Positions 28,447 through 39,957 of a stretch of DNA of 64,000 nt are shown in pieces; positions within the stretch are counted from its first letter, which is position 1; each line of letters opens with the position of its first letter. Source of the stretch: Natronobeatus ordinarius (GTDB lineage Archaea; Halobacteriota; Halobacteria; Halobacteriales; Natrialbaceae); NCBI RefSeq assembly GCF_024362485.1, contig NZ_CP101456.1, positions 1,612,001-1,676,000 of the forward strand. The letters are read 5' to 3'. A program made the translations under genes and the position numbers. The notes beneath the pieces are model-generated. The model saw nothing but the letters and a program-made list of their open reading frames with translations, did no database searches and was not told the origin of the DNA.

Positions 28447-29418
28447 TCAGGGGAGCAAGACGACCTTCCCGGTGCTCTTGCGCTCTTCGAGGAACCGGTG
28501 GGCCTCGACGGTCTCGGTCAACGGGAACGTCTCGCCGACGATCACCTCGAGGTCGCCGCTCGACAGCGCCGCCGTCAGGTCCGGAATCGCAGCTACGACG
28601 CGCTCGGGGTCGTGGCGCATGGCGTTCCCGAGGTGGAAGCCGATCACGGACTTGTTCTCGAACAGGAGCCGCCGGTTCTCGACTGCGGCCGGGATGCCGC
28701 TGGCGACGCCGTAGGTGACGAGCCGACCGAAGTGGGCGAGCGAATCGAGGCTGCGCTCGAAGACGTCGTCACCGACGCTCTCGAGGACGAGGTCGACGCC
28801 CTCGCCGTCCGTTTCCGCCTCGATCACGGCCGCGAAGTCCTCCGCGGTGTACTCGATCGGGTGGTCACAGCCGAGGTTGGCGGCGAGGTCGAGTTTCGCC
28901 TCGCTGCTCGCGGTGCCGAACACTTCCGCGTCGGCGCGGTCGGCGAGCTGGACGGCGGCCGTGCCGACGCCGCCCGCGGCGGCCTGGATCAGTACGCGCT
29001 CGCCCGCCTCGAGGCCGCCCCAGCCGAACAGACAGGAGTGGGCGGTGAGGTGCTGGATCGGAAAGCCGGCGGCCTCCTCGACGCTCATCCCTTCCGGAAT
29101 CGGGAACAGCGTCCGCTCGTTCGCGACGGCGTACTCGGCGTAGCCGCCGCGATCGACGATCGCGACGACCCGCTCGCCCGGTTCCCGGTCGACGCCCTCG
29201 CCGACGGCGTCGATCGTTCCCGCCGCTTCCATGCCAGGGACGTACGGCGGCTTCGGACCGCCAGGGTACAGCCCGCGACGCTGCATGACGTCCGCGTAGT
29301 TGATCCCCGCCGCCTCGACCGCGATGCGAACCTCGCCGGGGCCAGGGTCAGGTACCTCGCGGTCGGTGACCTCGAGGACGTCGGCGTTGCCGTACGCGGT
29401 GACTTCGATCGCGTCCAT
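28447..29418 (-). CDS. zinc-independent quinone oxidoreductase family (MDR) protein
   Basis: A 323-residue medium-chain dehydrogenase/reductase of the quinone oxidoreductase type, expected to reduce quinones or enones with NADPH. It has the N-terminal GroES-like domain (PGPGEVRIAVEAAGINYADV) and the nucleotide-binding motif AAAGGVGTAAVQLADRADAE. The catalytic zinc ligands of alcohol dehydrogenases are absent. The start MDAIEVTAYGNADVLEV at ATG 29418 is chosen because a TATA-like tttatg lies about 27 bases upstream, near 29446. Confidence 0.88.
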   Translation of the reverse strand: MDAIEVTAYGNADVLEVTDREVPDPGPGEVRIAVEAAGINYADVMQRRGLYPGGPKPPYVPGMEAAGTIDAVGEGVDREPGERVVAIVDRGGYAEYAVANERTLFPIPEGMSVEEAAGFPIQHLTAHSCLFGWGGLEAGERVLIQAAAGGVGTAAVQLADRADAEVFGTASSEAKLDLAANLGCDHPIEYTAEDFAAVIEAETDGEGVDLVLESVGDDVFERSLDSLAHFGRLVTYGVASGIPAAVENRRLLFENKSVIGFHLGNAMRHDPERVVAAIPDLTAALSSGDLEVIVGETFPLTETVEAHRFLEERKSTGKVVLLP

Positions 29419-29532
29419 GGCTGTGATGTTTGGGATCGAGTCGCATAAAGTCGGGAGCACCGGAACGAACTGACGGAGCGAACCGACGCGGTCGCCGGTC
29501 CGGGCCCGCGGTGGCGGTCGTCCGGGCCGGAC

Positions 29533-30021
29533 TCACGTCGCGTCGTCGTAGAACGTCTCGTGGGCCTCGAGCGACTCGATCTTCGACGGGACCGCGTGGC
29601 GGACGATGTAGACGTCGTAAGACTCCTCTTCGGCGACCCTTGCGGCGACGCTCGCGACCGGCGTCACCACGCTGCCGACGTTCTCGCTCCCGAGGAAGAC
29701 GACCGACGGGTCGTGTTCCGCTGCCAGTCGTTCGACCCGTTCGGCCAGCTCCTCGGCGGGTGGGTACTCGCGGATTCGCTCGTACTCGAAGTCGGCCTCG
29801 GGGGCGAGTTCTTCGACGCGGCGCTCGAGCGCCTCGACGACGGTGTCGACGTCGTACGGCTCGTCCTCGTCGATCCAGCCTTTCTCCCGCGCGTAGCGGG
29901 TGCGTTCGGGGATCACGGCGACGGTCACGACGTCCTCTCCGAGGGCGTCTGCGTACTCGAGCGCCCTGACGAGCGCAGCCTCGGCGAGCGCCGAGCCGTC
30001 GAAGGGAACCACGAAGGTCAT
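29533..30021 (-). CDS. universal stress protein (UspA family)
   Basis: A 162-residue Usp-fold protein. It starts MTFVVPFDGSALAEAALVRA, with alternating beta strands and helices (DVVTVAVIPERTRYAREKGW, HDPSVVFLGSENVGSVVTPV). The usual ATP-binding GxxGxG...G-S/T pattern is only partly kept (GSENVGSVVTPVAS), so ATP binding is uncertain. It stands alone, with 180 bases to korB. Confidence 0.82.
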   Translation of the reverse strand: MTFVVPFDGSALAEAALVRALEYADALGEDVVTVAVIPERTRYAREKGWIDEDEPYDVDTVVEALERRVEELAPEADFEYERIREYPPAEELAERVERLAAEHDPSVVFLGSENVGSVVTPVASVAARVAEEESYDVYIVRHAVPSKIESLEAHETFYDDAT

Positions 30022-30200
30022 GCCCGTGGATTTTACCGACCGGCTATTAACTTCGAGGGGTGATTCCAGGCCGGTGGGCGGCCGAGGGAACGGACTTCAG
30101 GTCGGCGGACTGGCCGAAAGAAGGTGCTCGGGATCGGGGCCGAACGAGGGTGAAACGCGGTCGACGAGAACCCTCGAGAGAGGTGAAACGCGGTCGAGAC

Positions 30201-31064
30201 TCAGTAGAACTCGCGGACGAGGTCCATCGCGTCCTCGGGTGCGCCTTCGGGGATGTCGGACATGTCCTCGGTGAGGCCGTGCTGTTCGCCGTACGGAACG
30301 GAGTTTTCGTCCTGGTAGATGACGCCCTGGTACTCCTTGTCGGCGTCGAGGATGATCTCCTTGGCCGCCTCGTAGTCCGATGGGTCGTGACCCTCGTCCT
30401 CGAGGTCGACCAGCGTGTCACGGAAGTAGTCGTAGGTGTCGACGTCGTTGAACGTGACACACGGCGAGTAGACGTTCACGAAGCCGAACCCGTCGTGTTC
30501 GATCGCCTGCTGGATGATCTCCTGGTGGCGCAGCGCGTCCGAACTAAAGGACTGGGCGATGAACGTCGCCCCGGCGGCGAGCGCCAGCGCGTGGGGGTTG
30601 ACCGGGGGCTGTTTGGTCCCCTCGGGCGTCGTCGAGGTCTCGAAGTCAGACCGCGAGGTGGGCGACGCCTGGCCCTTGGTGAGCCCGTAGATGCGGTTGT
30701 CCATGACGACGTAGGTCATGTCGACGTTCCGGCGGACGGCGTGGACGAAGTGGCCGGCGCCGATCGAGTAGCCGTCACCGTCGCCACCGGCGACCATGAC
30801 CTCGATGTCGGGTCGGGCCATCTTCACACCCGTCCCGACGGGCAGTGCACGGCCGTGAACCCCGTGCAGCGCGTAGCTGTGCATGTACGTCCCGATCTTG
30901 CCGGAACAGCCGATTCCGGCGACGATGAACGTGTTGTCCGGGTCGTTGCCGGTCTCGGCGAGCGCTTTCATCATGCCGTTCATCGTGCCGAAGTCCCCAC
31001 ATCCGGGGCACCACGTCGGCTGCTTGTCAGATTTGAAGTCGGTGAATCGGACCTCTGAGCTCAT
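30201..31064 (-). CDS. korB: 2-oxoacid:ferredoxin oxidoreductase, beta subunit
   Basis: A 287-residue thiamine-diphosphate subunit that decarboxylates a 2-oxoacid and passes electrons to ferredoxin. The iron-sulfur cysteines appear in QPTWCPGCGDFG (Cys19, Cys22) and GIGCSGKIGTY. The ThDP/Mg2+ motif is GGDGDGYSIGAGHFVHA...NRIYGLTKGQ. Its start overlaps the korA stop by four bases (ATGA). In haloarchaea this pair serves as 2-oxoglutarate (or pyruvate) oxidoreductase in place of NAD-linked dehydrogenase complexes. Substrate is not decided by the sequence alone, though this close pairing resembles the Kor enzyme. Confidence 0.9.
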   Translation of the reverse strand: MSSEVRFTDFKSDKQPTWCPGCGDFGTMNGMMKALAETGNDPDNTFIVAGIGCSGKIGTYMHSYALHGVHGRALPVGTGVKMARPDIEVMVAGGDGDGYSIGAGHFVHAVRRNVDMTYVVMDNRIYGLTKGQASPTSRSDFETSTTPEGTKQPPVNPHALALAAGATFIAQSFSSDALRHQEIIQQAIEHDGFGFVNVYSPCVTFNDVDTYDYFRDTLVDLEDEGHDPSDYEAAKEIILDADKEYQGVIYQDENSVPYGEQHGLTEDMSDIPEGAPEDAMDLVREFY

Positions 31065-32815
31065 GCTGGAACCTCCTCTTTGAGTTTCGCCTTGATGTCC
31101 TCGGCGAGTTCGTCCGCCTTGAAACGGACGCCGGTGTACTTGTTTATGCGTTTGACGCGGGTAAGCGTGTCGTGCTCGAGCACGTCGGCGAACTGGCCGG
31201 TCGCGTTACACTCGACGACGATGACGTCGTCGGCCTGCTCGAACTCCTCGGTGAGATCCGGCCGCGGGAAGATGTACGGGACGGAGAGCACGCGGACGCT
31301 GACGTCTTCTGCCTCGAGGTAGTCGAGTGCTTCGACCAGCGCCCCTTCGTTCGAGCCCCAGGAGACGATGAGTGCGTCGGCGTCGGGATCACCGAACTCG
31401 CGGTACTCCCAGGCTTCGCGTTCTTTGGCCGTCTCGACCTTGCGGGTTCGCTTGTCGACCTGCTGGACGCGGACCTCGGTGTCCTCGGTCCGACGGCCGA
31501 GCTCGTCGTGCTCTAAGCCGGTGCTCATGTGCGCACCGTCGGTCGTGCCGGGGATCGAGCGCGGGCTGACGCCATCCTCGGTGGCGGCGTGGGCGCGGAA
31601 CCGGCCCTTGTCGTCGAGCCACTCCCCGACGCTGTCGTCGTCGACGAGTTTGCCGCGGTCGATCTCGACGGCGTCCATGTCGAACGTCTCCGGCGAGAAC
31701 GTGCGTTCGGTGACCGACATCGCGAGGTCGGAGACGAGGAAGACCGGTGTCTGGTACTTCTCGGCGAGGTTGAACGCTTCGATGGTCTTCCAGAAGCACT
31801 CCGAAATCGTCGTCGGTGCGACGACGAACCGTGGAACCTCGCCGTGGCCGCCGTACAGCGCCATGTTGAGGTCACCCTGTTCTTGCTTGGTCGGCATCCC
31901 CGTCGAGGGACCCGAACGCATGACGTCCGTGATGACCAGCGGGGTCTCGCTCTGAGCGATCAGGCCGAACGTTTCGGTCATGAGGTCGATCCCGGCTCCC
32001 GACGTCGCAGTCATCGACCGGGCGCCGGCGCGGGCGGCACCGAGCGCCATGTTGATCGCCGAGAGTTCGTCTTCGGCCTGGACGACGTGTCCGCCGTAGC
32101 GTTCGATGCGGCCGGTCAGGTACTCCATGATGGACGTCGCGGGCGTGATGGGGTAGCCCGCGTAGTACCGGCAACCGGCGGCGATCGCACCCATGCCGAT
32201 CGCCTCGTTCCCGTTGAGGAGAACGTAGTCTTCGTCGGTGGTCTCGAGGTCGTAGCCGAGGTGGTCGAGGTCGTAGTTCTCGTGGACGTAGTCTCGGCCG
32301 AGCCGGGCAGCCTCCTTGTTGTTCTCGACGATCTTCGAGCCCTTGCCGCCGAAGCGCTTCTCGAGGGACTCATCGAGGTACTCGACGTCGAAGCCGGTGA
32401 TCGCACACGCGGCGCCGAGGGCGACGACGTTGCGCATGATCGCCCCGCCCGCCTCTTCGGCGAGGGACTTCAGGGGGACGTCGACTGCGGTCATCTCCTC
32501 GGGAATCTCGGCCTCCCAGGAGCGTTCACCGTCGTAGATGATCGCGCTCCCCTCGTGCAGTTCGTCGAGGTTCTCGTCGATGGTGCGCTGGGTCAGCGCG
32601 ACCAGGATGTCGAGCCGATCGACGACGCTCCGGACCTCGTCGACGGAGGTGCGGATCTTGTAGGCGGTGTAGCCGCCTCGAATTCGCGATGCGAAGTCTT
32701 TCGACGTGAACACGTGCCGTCCGGCCCTGGAGAGTGCCTGGGCAAAGATCTTCCCCGTGGAGTCGATGCCGTCACCGGCCTCGCCTCCGATCGCCCAGTT
32801 GAGGTCCTCAGCCAT
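31061..32815 (-). CDS. korA: 2-oxoacid:ferredoxin oxidoreductase, fused gamma-alpha subunit
   Basis: A 584-residue protein joining the gamma domain (about 1-190; WAIGGEAGDGIDSTGKIFAQ, FASRIRGGYTAYKIR) to the pyrimidine-binding alpha domain (about 195-584; CRYYAGYPITPATSIMEYL, TATSGAGIDLMTETFGLI, RSGPSTGMPTKQEQGDL). This fusion is usual in haloarchaeal Kor. Together with KorB it oxidises a 2-oxoacid plus CoA to acyl-CoA. ATG 32815 has a TATA-like ccttttcattt about 27-35 bases upstream. The gene is divergent from a flavoprotein reductase gene. Confidence 0.92.
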   Translation of the reverse strand: MAEDLNWAIGGEAGDGIDSTGKIFAQALSRAGRHVFTSKDFASRIRGGYTAYKIRTSVDEVRSVVDRLDILVALTQRTIDENLDELHEGSAIIYDGERSWEAEIPEEMTAVDVPLKSLAEEAGGAIMRNVVALGAACAITGFDVEYLDESLEKRFGGKGSKIVENNKEAARLGRDYVHENYDLDHLGYDLETTDEDYVLLNGNEAIGMGAIAAGCRYYAGYPITPATSIMEYLTGRIERYGGHVVQAEDELSAINMALGAARAGARSMTATSGAGIDLMTETFGLIAQSETPLVITDVMRSGPSTGMPTKQEQGDLNMALYGGHGEVPRFVVAPTTISECFWKTIEAFNLAEKYQTPVFLVSDLAMSVTERTFSPETFDMDAVEIDRGKLVDDDSVGEWLDDKGRFRAHAATEDGVSPRSIPGTTDGAHMSTGLEHDELGRRTEDTEVRVQQVDKRTRKVETAKEREAWEYREFGDPDADALIVSWGSNEGALVEALDYLEAEDVSVRVLSVPYIFPRPDLTEEFEQADDVIVVECNATGQFADVLEHDTLTRVKRINKYTGVRFKADELAEDIKAKLKEEVPA

Positions 32816-32983
32816 ATCGTCGCGAACTTGCCCGCGCCAAATGAAAAGGCTTCTGAAAGGCCTGTTCGGTCCGCGAGAATATAATAACTTTTACAATTAT
32901 GATAGTTACAACAATCGTTCGAGACTGGTCGTCTGGCGACCGGAGAGGAACGCCTTTCAGCACACCGACCCAAGCCGACGACC
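32816..32983. promoter_or_regulatory. divergent promoter region korAB / flavoprotein operon
   Basis: The 168-base interval contains a TATA-like element for korA (about 32840-32852, minus strand), one for the rightward operon (cctttcag, about 32951-32959), and a sharply AT-rich tract (32879-32912, atataataacttttacaatt...) unlike the rest of the region. That tract could be an operator or curved segment shared by both units. Confidence 0.45.
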
Positions 32984-33622
32984 ATGGAAGGCACCGAAGT
33001 CACCGTCGAGAACGTCTGCGAGGTCGGCCCCGAGACGATCGCACTCGAGCTGGCGACGCCCGAGGGGTTCGATGCGCTGCCGGGACAGTTCGTCGTCCTG
33101 CGAACCGAACTCGACGGCGAGGAGATCACGCGCTACTACACGATCTCCTCGCCGACGGTCGAGGAGACGTTCGAACTCACCGTCGGCATCGATCCCGATG
33201 GCGACCTCTCGCCGTGGCTTGCCGACCTCGAGGGTGGCGAGACGGTCCACGTCGACGGTCCCCACGGACAGAGCACGTACGAAGGGGCCGGAGACGTCGT
33301 CGCGGTCGCCGGCGGGCCCGGCGTCGGCCCCGCAGTCGCCATCGCCGAAGCGGCCCACCAGGCCGGCCACGAGGCGGCCGTCATCTACCAGGACGACGAA
33401 CCCGCCCACCGGGACCGACTCGAGTCGCTCGAGGCGGCGGGCGCCGACGTGCTCTTCCTCGCGGACGGTGACGACGCGTCGCTCGCCGACGCGATCAAGA
33501 CCTACCACGAGAACGGGCAGGTCTACGTCTTCGGGTTCGCCGACTTCGTCCGGACGGTCGCCGACGCGATCGACGACGCGGATGGCGACGCCGACGAGGC
33601 GCTGATCGAGAACTTCGGCTGA
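32984..33622 (+). CDS. FAD/NAD(P)-binding ferredoxin-reductase-like protein
   Basis: A 212-residue single-chain reductase of the ferredoxin-NADP+ reductase superfamily. The FAD-binding motif RYYTISSP (Arg-x-Tyr-Thr/Ser) is near residues 47-54 and the nucleotide-binding motif AGGPGVGPAVAIAEA follows near 108-122. No iron-sulfur domain is attached. It sits three bases before a membrane-anchored hydrolase gene, and head to head with korAB, which makes reduced ferredoxin. A role in moving those electrons to NAD(P) is a reasonable but unproven inference. Confidence 0.82.
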   Translation: MEGTEVTVENVCEVGPETIALELATPEGFDALPGQFVVLRTELDGEEITRYYTISSPTVEETFELTVGIDPDGDLSPWLADLEGGETVHVDGPHGQSTYEGAGDVVAVAGGPGVGPAVAIAEAAHQAGHEAAVIYQDDEPAHRDRLESLEAAGADVLFLADGDDASLADAIKTYHENGQVYVFGFADFVRTVADAIDDADGDADEALIENFG

Positions 33623-33625
33623 GCC

Positions 33626-34435
33626 GTGTCGTTCGTCGATCGCGTGCGAGCGCGCTGGCGGCTCGTCATCGTCGCGCTGGTCGCCCTGGTCGTCCTCGCG
33701 CTCCTCGGGGCAGCGATCTTCCTTCTGACGCCGTACACCGCCGATCCCGATCGGCTCGCGGCCGTCGAGGAACGTGAGGACGTCACGCTCGAGCGCGTCG
33801 ACGGCGCCGTAATCCTCACCGGCGGTGAGGTGACCGCCGAGACCACCGGGATCGTCCTCTATCCCGGCGCGCGGGTCGAACCCGAGAGCTACGCGCCGAC
33901 GATGGCGCCGCTCGTCGCCGAGCGCGACGTGCTCGTCGTGATCCCCGAAATGCCGCTCAACCTCGCGGTGCTCGACTCGAACGCGGCCGACGACGTGATG
34001 GCGACCCACCCAGAGGTCGACCGGTGGGTCGTCGGCGGCCACTCGCTGGGCGGGGCGATGGCCTGTCGCTACACGGCGGCACATCCCGACTCGGCCGACG
34101 GCCTCCTCCTGCTGGCTGCCTACTGTGACGACGGCGACGACCTGCGGGAGACCGACGTTCCAGTACTCTCGATCCAGGGCAGCGAAGACGGCGTGATCGA
34201 CGCCGAAGCCGAGCGCGAGAACCGGGCGTTGCTCGGTGACCGCTCACGGATCGTCGAGATCGACGGCATGAATCACGCCCAGTTCGGTGCCTACGGCGAC
34301 CAGCGCGGCGACGATCCAGCGACGATCGCCGATCACGAGGCGAGCGATCGACTCGTCGAACGCACCCTCGAGTGGCTCGACGAACTCGAGGAATCACCGT
34401 CAGTATCAGTCGCTGCCCCCGCCGCGGCGTACTGA
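33626..34435 (+). CDS. membrane-anchored alpha/beta hydrolase
   Basis: A 269-residue protein with one N-terminal transmembrane helix (about 12-36, LVIVALVALVVLALLGAAIF) and an alpha/beta-hydrolase domain. The nucleophile elbow is VGGHSLGGAMA, the acid is probably in IQGSEDGVID and the histidine in DGMNHAQFG. It resembles the PF12695-type hydrolases, whose substrates are mostly unknown. It starts with GTG only three bases after the reductase gene, so they share an mRNA. Confidence 0.82.
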   Translation: MSFVDRVRARWRLVIVALVALVVLALLGAAIFLLTPYTADPDRLAAVEEREDVTLERVDGAVILTGGEVTAETTGIVLYPGARVEPESYAPTMAPLVAERDVLVVIPEMPLNLAVLDSNAADDVMATHPEVDRWVVGGHSLGGAMACRYTAAHPDSADGLLLLAAYCDDGDDLRETDVPVLSIQGSEDGVIDAEAERENRALLGDRSRIVEIDGMNHAQFGAYGDQRGDDPATIADHEASDRLVERTLEWLDELEESPSVSVAAPAAAY

Positions 34436-34555
34436 GGGCGGAGTAACGTTGGCGCCGAGCCGTCCGGGGTTCTGGAGTGACGAACTCGACCTCGAGTCGA
34501 ACCCGACCGTCGCCGTGAGGCGAACGTTTTTCTCGTCGCGCTCCGACCCACGGGC

Positions 34556-34849
34556 ATGAGCGATTTCGACCTCGATCTTCGGACTGTCGAGGAACACATC
34601 GACGACGACGAGCAGGCGTTCGAGGGAAGCATCGTCCTCGACGTACTCGACGGAACCACGCCGCCGGAGGAGTGGCTCGAGACCATCGACAACGACAACG
34701 TCCTCGTCCTCTGCGTCGAGGGGAACGTCAACGAACTGGCAGCCGGGTTCGCCCGCGACGTCAAGGAGATGGGTGGAAACCTCGTCCACTTTCGCGGGTT
34801 TCTGATCGTCGCGCCGCCGGAAGTCGACGTCGACACGGGCCGGCTCTGA
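34556..34849 (+). CDS. small conserved haloarchaeal protein (DUF5779-like)
   Basis: A 97-residue acidic soluble protein, MSDFDLDLRTVEEHIDDDEQ..., with a compact alternating strand-helix pattern (NVLVLCVEGNVNEL, GNLVHFRGFLIVAPP). I believe it matches the haloarchaeal DUF5779 family, but that is from memory. A TATA-like cgtttttctc (34523-34532) lies about 27 bases before the ATG, so the transcript is probably leaderless. Confidence 0.75.
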   Translation: MSDFDLDLRTVEEHIDDDEQAFEGSIVLDVLDGTTPPEEWLETIDNDNVLVLCVEGNVNELAAGFARDVKEMGGNLVHFRGFLIVAPPEVDVDTGRL

Positions 34850-34961
34850 CCGTCCTTCGGCCGAATTACGTCTTTTCACCGTCGCGCGTTTGAGCGCTGC
34901 CTGCGGAAGTCACGGAAGCCGTTCGGTCAGCCAATTCGAATTTCGAAACGACGCTACGTGA

Positions 34962-34991
34962 ATCGTAATAGTTCGTGGCGCTTATTACGAT
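34962..34991 (+). promoter_or_regulatory. inverted repeat overlapping the carB promoter
   Basis: ATCGTAATA (34962-34970) and TATTACGAT (34983-34991) are perfect 9-base inverted arms with 12 bases between. The right arm contains the TATA-like ttattacg located about 27-35 bases before ATG 35019. A second, interleaved pair AGTTCGT (34970-34976) and ACGAACT (34994-35000) spans the same area. A repressor bound here would block TBP, so this is a candidate operator for carB. Confidence 0.55.
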
Positions 34992-35018
34992 GTACGAACT
35001 TCGGACGAACAACGACAA

Positions 35019-38252
<3,234 letters not shown>

Positions 38253-38286
38253 CGGCCGTCGCGACCCCTCGCGCCTGATAGGAGCC

Positions 38287-38350
38287 GTTGGAGTTACGCA
38301 CCGCCGATCGCCGACCCCACCGCTGGCGATCGGCAGTAACTAGTTCCAAC
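38287..38350 (+). terminator. long interrupted hairpin 35 bases after carB
   Basis: Three nested arm pairs are visible: GTTGGA/TCCAAC (38287-38292 with 38345-38350), GTTAC/GTAAC (38293-38297 with 38336-38340) and GCCGATCGCC/GGCGATCGGC (38303-38312 with 38325-38334). It could end the carB transcript or stabilise its 3' end. No T-tract follows, so it is not a classical intrinsic terminator. Confidence 0.5.
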
Positions 38351-38509
38351 TCCCTCTGAACCGTCCCGATTGACGAGCAGCGGTTCCGGCAGTTGACTCG
38401 AGGTCGAAATACGGAGAGCAGCCGGGGTTTGTACAAATCGTTGTACCGTGTTACCAGTGGCCGCGTTCCCGCTCGAGCGATCACCGGTACCGAATCACAA
38501 CAGACCGTA

Positions 38510-38770
38510 TCAGTTTCCGAACGCGGCGAGGTCGACGACCTCACCGTCGATCGAGACGGCCGTTCGGCCGCCGAGGACGGTGATGTCGGTTACGTCGCCG
38601 GAGAACTGGAACTGGAGGGCGGTGTCGTCGACGGCTCCTTCGACCGCGTTTCCGGACGCGATGATCGCTTCCGAAGCCGGATCTTCGTCTACCATTTCGA
38701 TCGCACCGTCGACAGTGATCGCGAAACTCGACGGTTCGTCGTCGCTGCCGATCGTTAGCTCGTGTGCCAT
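38510..38770 (-). CDS. small acidic protein of the HalOD1-like type
   Basis: An 86-residue acidic protein from ATG 38770 (MAHELTIGSDDEPSSFAITV). It is beta-rich, ending GGRTAVSIDGEVVDLAAFGN. Haloarchaea have many short stand-alone proteins of this general kind; a relationship to HalOD1-type domains is only suggested by pattern. The frame is open a little further upstream, but a clear TATA-like ttataat lies about 27-34 bases before ATG 38770, so I take a leaderless start there. Confidence 0.7.
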   Translation of the reverse strand: MAHELTIGSDDEPSSFAITVDGAIEMVDEDPASEAIIASGNAVEGAVDDTALQFQFSGDVTDITVLGGRTAVSIDGEVVDLAAFGN

Positions 38771-39120
38771 ACAGCACGATGAATTCGAACAACTCATTAT
38801 AAATTTTCTCTTGCCAGAATCGGTACGTAACGGTGAGAGTCACGACGGCAGGTAGAGTAGTCGGTGGATGTCATTGTCCATCCGATCACGACCGTCCACA
38901 GTCAGCCTCGGCATCAGTACCGAGGCTGGCCGCTCGACTGTGATCGGGTGTACATCGTTTCAACGGACACTATCCCTCCCCCGGCAGACGGACCGGTGGT
39001 CGTCGTGGCAGTCGATCTCTCTCGACACCCGCGTTCGGCCGTCGAATCTGGCTTCAGAGTCACGTGGGGAAATATGACCCCAAGACGGGGGTTTATATCT
39101 GTCTGTTCCTCACTATTAAT
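38771..39120. other. 350-base divergent intergenic region
   Basis: The interval holds two outward leaderless-type promoters (ttataat near 38797, minus strand; gtttatatc 39091-39099, plus strand) and the stem-loop listed separately at 38882-38947. No convincing coding frame is present. Base composition is slightly lower in GC than the flanks. Confidence 0.55.
38882..38947 (+). repeat. compound inverted repeat (possible structured RNA or operator)
   Basis: CAGCCTCGG (38903-38911) and CCGAGGCTG (38920-38928) are perfect 9-base arms around an 8-base loop. Outer arms CACAGT (38897-38902) with ACTGTG (38937-38942), or CCGATCAC (38882-38889) with GTGATCGG (38940-38947), can extend the stem. It lies between two divergent promoters and belongs to neither coding region. 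Confidence 0.5.
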
Positions 39121-39747
39121 ATGGAACTACGGACGGGCACGACAGCCGATCGCGAACGGATCGCCGAGATCGCCGAACGGTCGCTCGAGAACTCCTACTC
39201 GCTGAACCCGCGGACGATCAGCGGAGCCGTCGAGGAGTGGTACGGTCAGGAGGCGTTCGACGACCGACTCGAGGAGGAGGACCTGCTGTTCCTCGTCGCC
39301 GAGGACGACGGCGAACCGGTGGCGTTCTCCGAGACGACGATCACTGAGGGTGGTCAGGGCGACCTGCTCTGGCTGCACGTCCACCCCGACCACCGCGGCC
39401 GTGGGATCGGCGCGGAACTGTTCGAGCGGACGCGCGAGCGACTCCGCGAGGCGGGCGCCGAGTACCTGCGCGGGCGGGTGCTCTCTGACAACCAGACCGG
39501 CGCCTCCTTCTACGAGTCACGGGGCTTCGAGCGCGTCGACGAGGAGGAAGTCGAGATCGACGGCGAGACCTACTTCCAGTACATCTACCTCGACGCCGAC
39601 TCGAAGCGGATCCAGAGCAGGGTCACCGAGGACGGCGAGGTCGTCTACGTCGACTTACTCGAGGAGGACGTCGGCTCGGAAGCACCGTTCAAGACCGTCT
39701 ACGGCGACCCTCGGCGCGAGTCTCGCTACGGCTTCATTCGTCTTTAG
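39121..39747 (+). pseudogene. GNAT acetyltransferase truncated by a MITE insertion
   Basis: The surviving frame encodes 208 residues from ATG 39121, placed about 27 bases after the TATA-like gtttatatc. Residues 1-150 are a GNAT acetyltransferase with the acetyl-CoA motif LHVHPDHRGRGIGAELFERT and the tail motif NQTGASFYESRGFERV. The last part (EDGEVVYVDLLEEDVGSEAP...) is the start of a DUF5816-like C-terminal region. The reading frame runs into the MITE at 39735 and stops after FIRL. Removing the insertion and one target copy restores an in-frame zinc ribbon and a 242-residue protein. The acetyltransferase core is intact and may still act. Confidence 0.85.
39724..39734 (+). repeat. left copy of 11-base target site duplication
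   Basis: CGCTACGGCTT, repeated exactly at 39958-39968 on the other side of the MITE. Confidence 0.85.
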
Positions 39748-39957
39748 CTAAGACTGCTGGTTATACTCCGTGGCAGAATTATGCTTAATGGTATTAGTCG
39801 AACGAATCTAGCGGCTGAACCGCTGATGCGGCTGAGAGTCAACAGTACAGATAATGCAGAGACTGCTTTTTCGCCCCGCAGCGGTCGTATACTGACGAAA
39901 CCCACCTCCAAAACGGTGTTATTCGGTATTACTCTGAGTATTAGCTAAAGACGGATG
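39735..39957 (+). mobile_element. 223-base MITE with terminal inverted repeats
   Basis: The insert begins CATTCGTCTTTAGCTAAGAC and its right end, reverse-complemented, begins CATCCGTCTTTAGCTAATAC; over 22 bases the two ends match at 19. It is flanked by 11-base direct repeats, carries no gene, and is much richer in A/T than its surroundings. Inside is a small palindrome AGCGGCTGAACCGCT (39810-39824). These are the hallmarks of a miniature inverted-repeat transposable element mobilised by a full-length insertion sequence elsewhere. The 10-11 base duplication would fit an IS4-type (ISH8-like) haloarchaeal element, but I could not search for the parent. Confidence 0.85.

Noticed and set aside
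31529-32884. 451-codon plus-strand frame over korA
   Set aside because: Antisense shadow; korA is unambiguous on the other strand.
39735-39957. Promoter region or small gene between two unrelated genes
   Set aside because: Target duplication and matched terminal repeats explain the interval better as a MITE.
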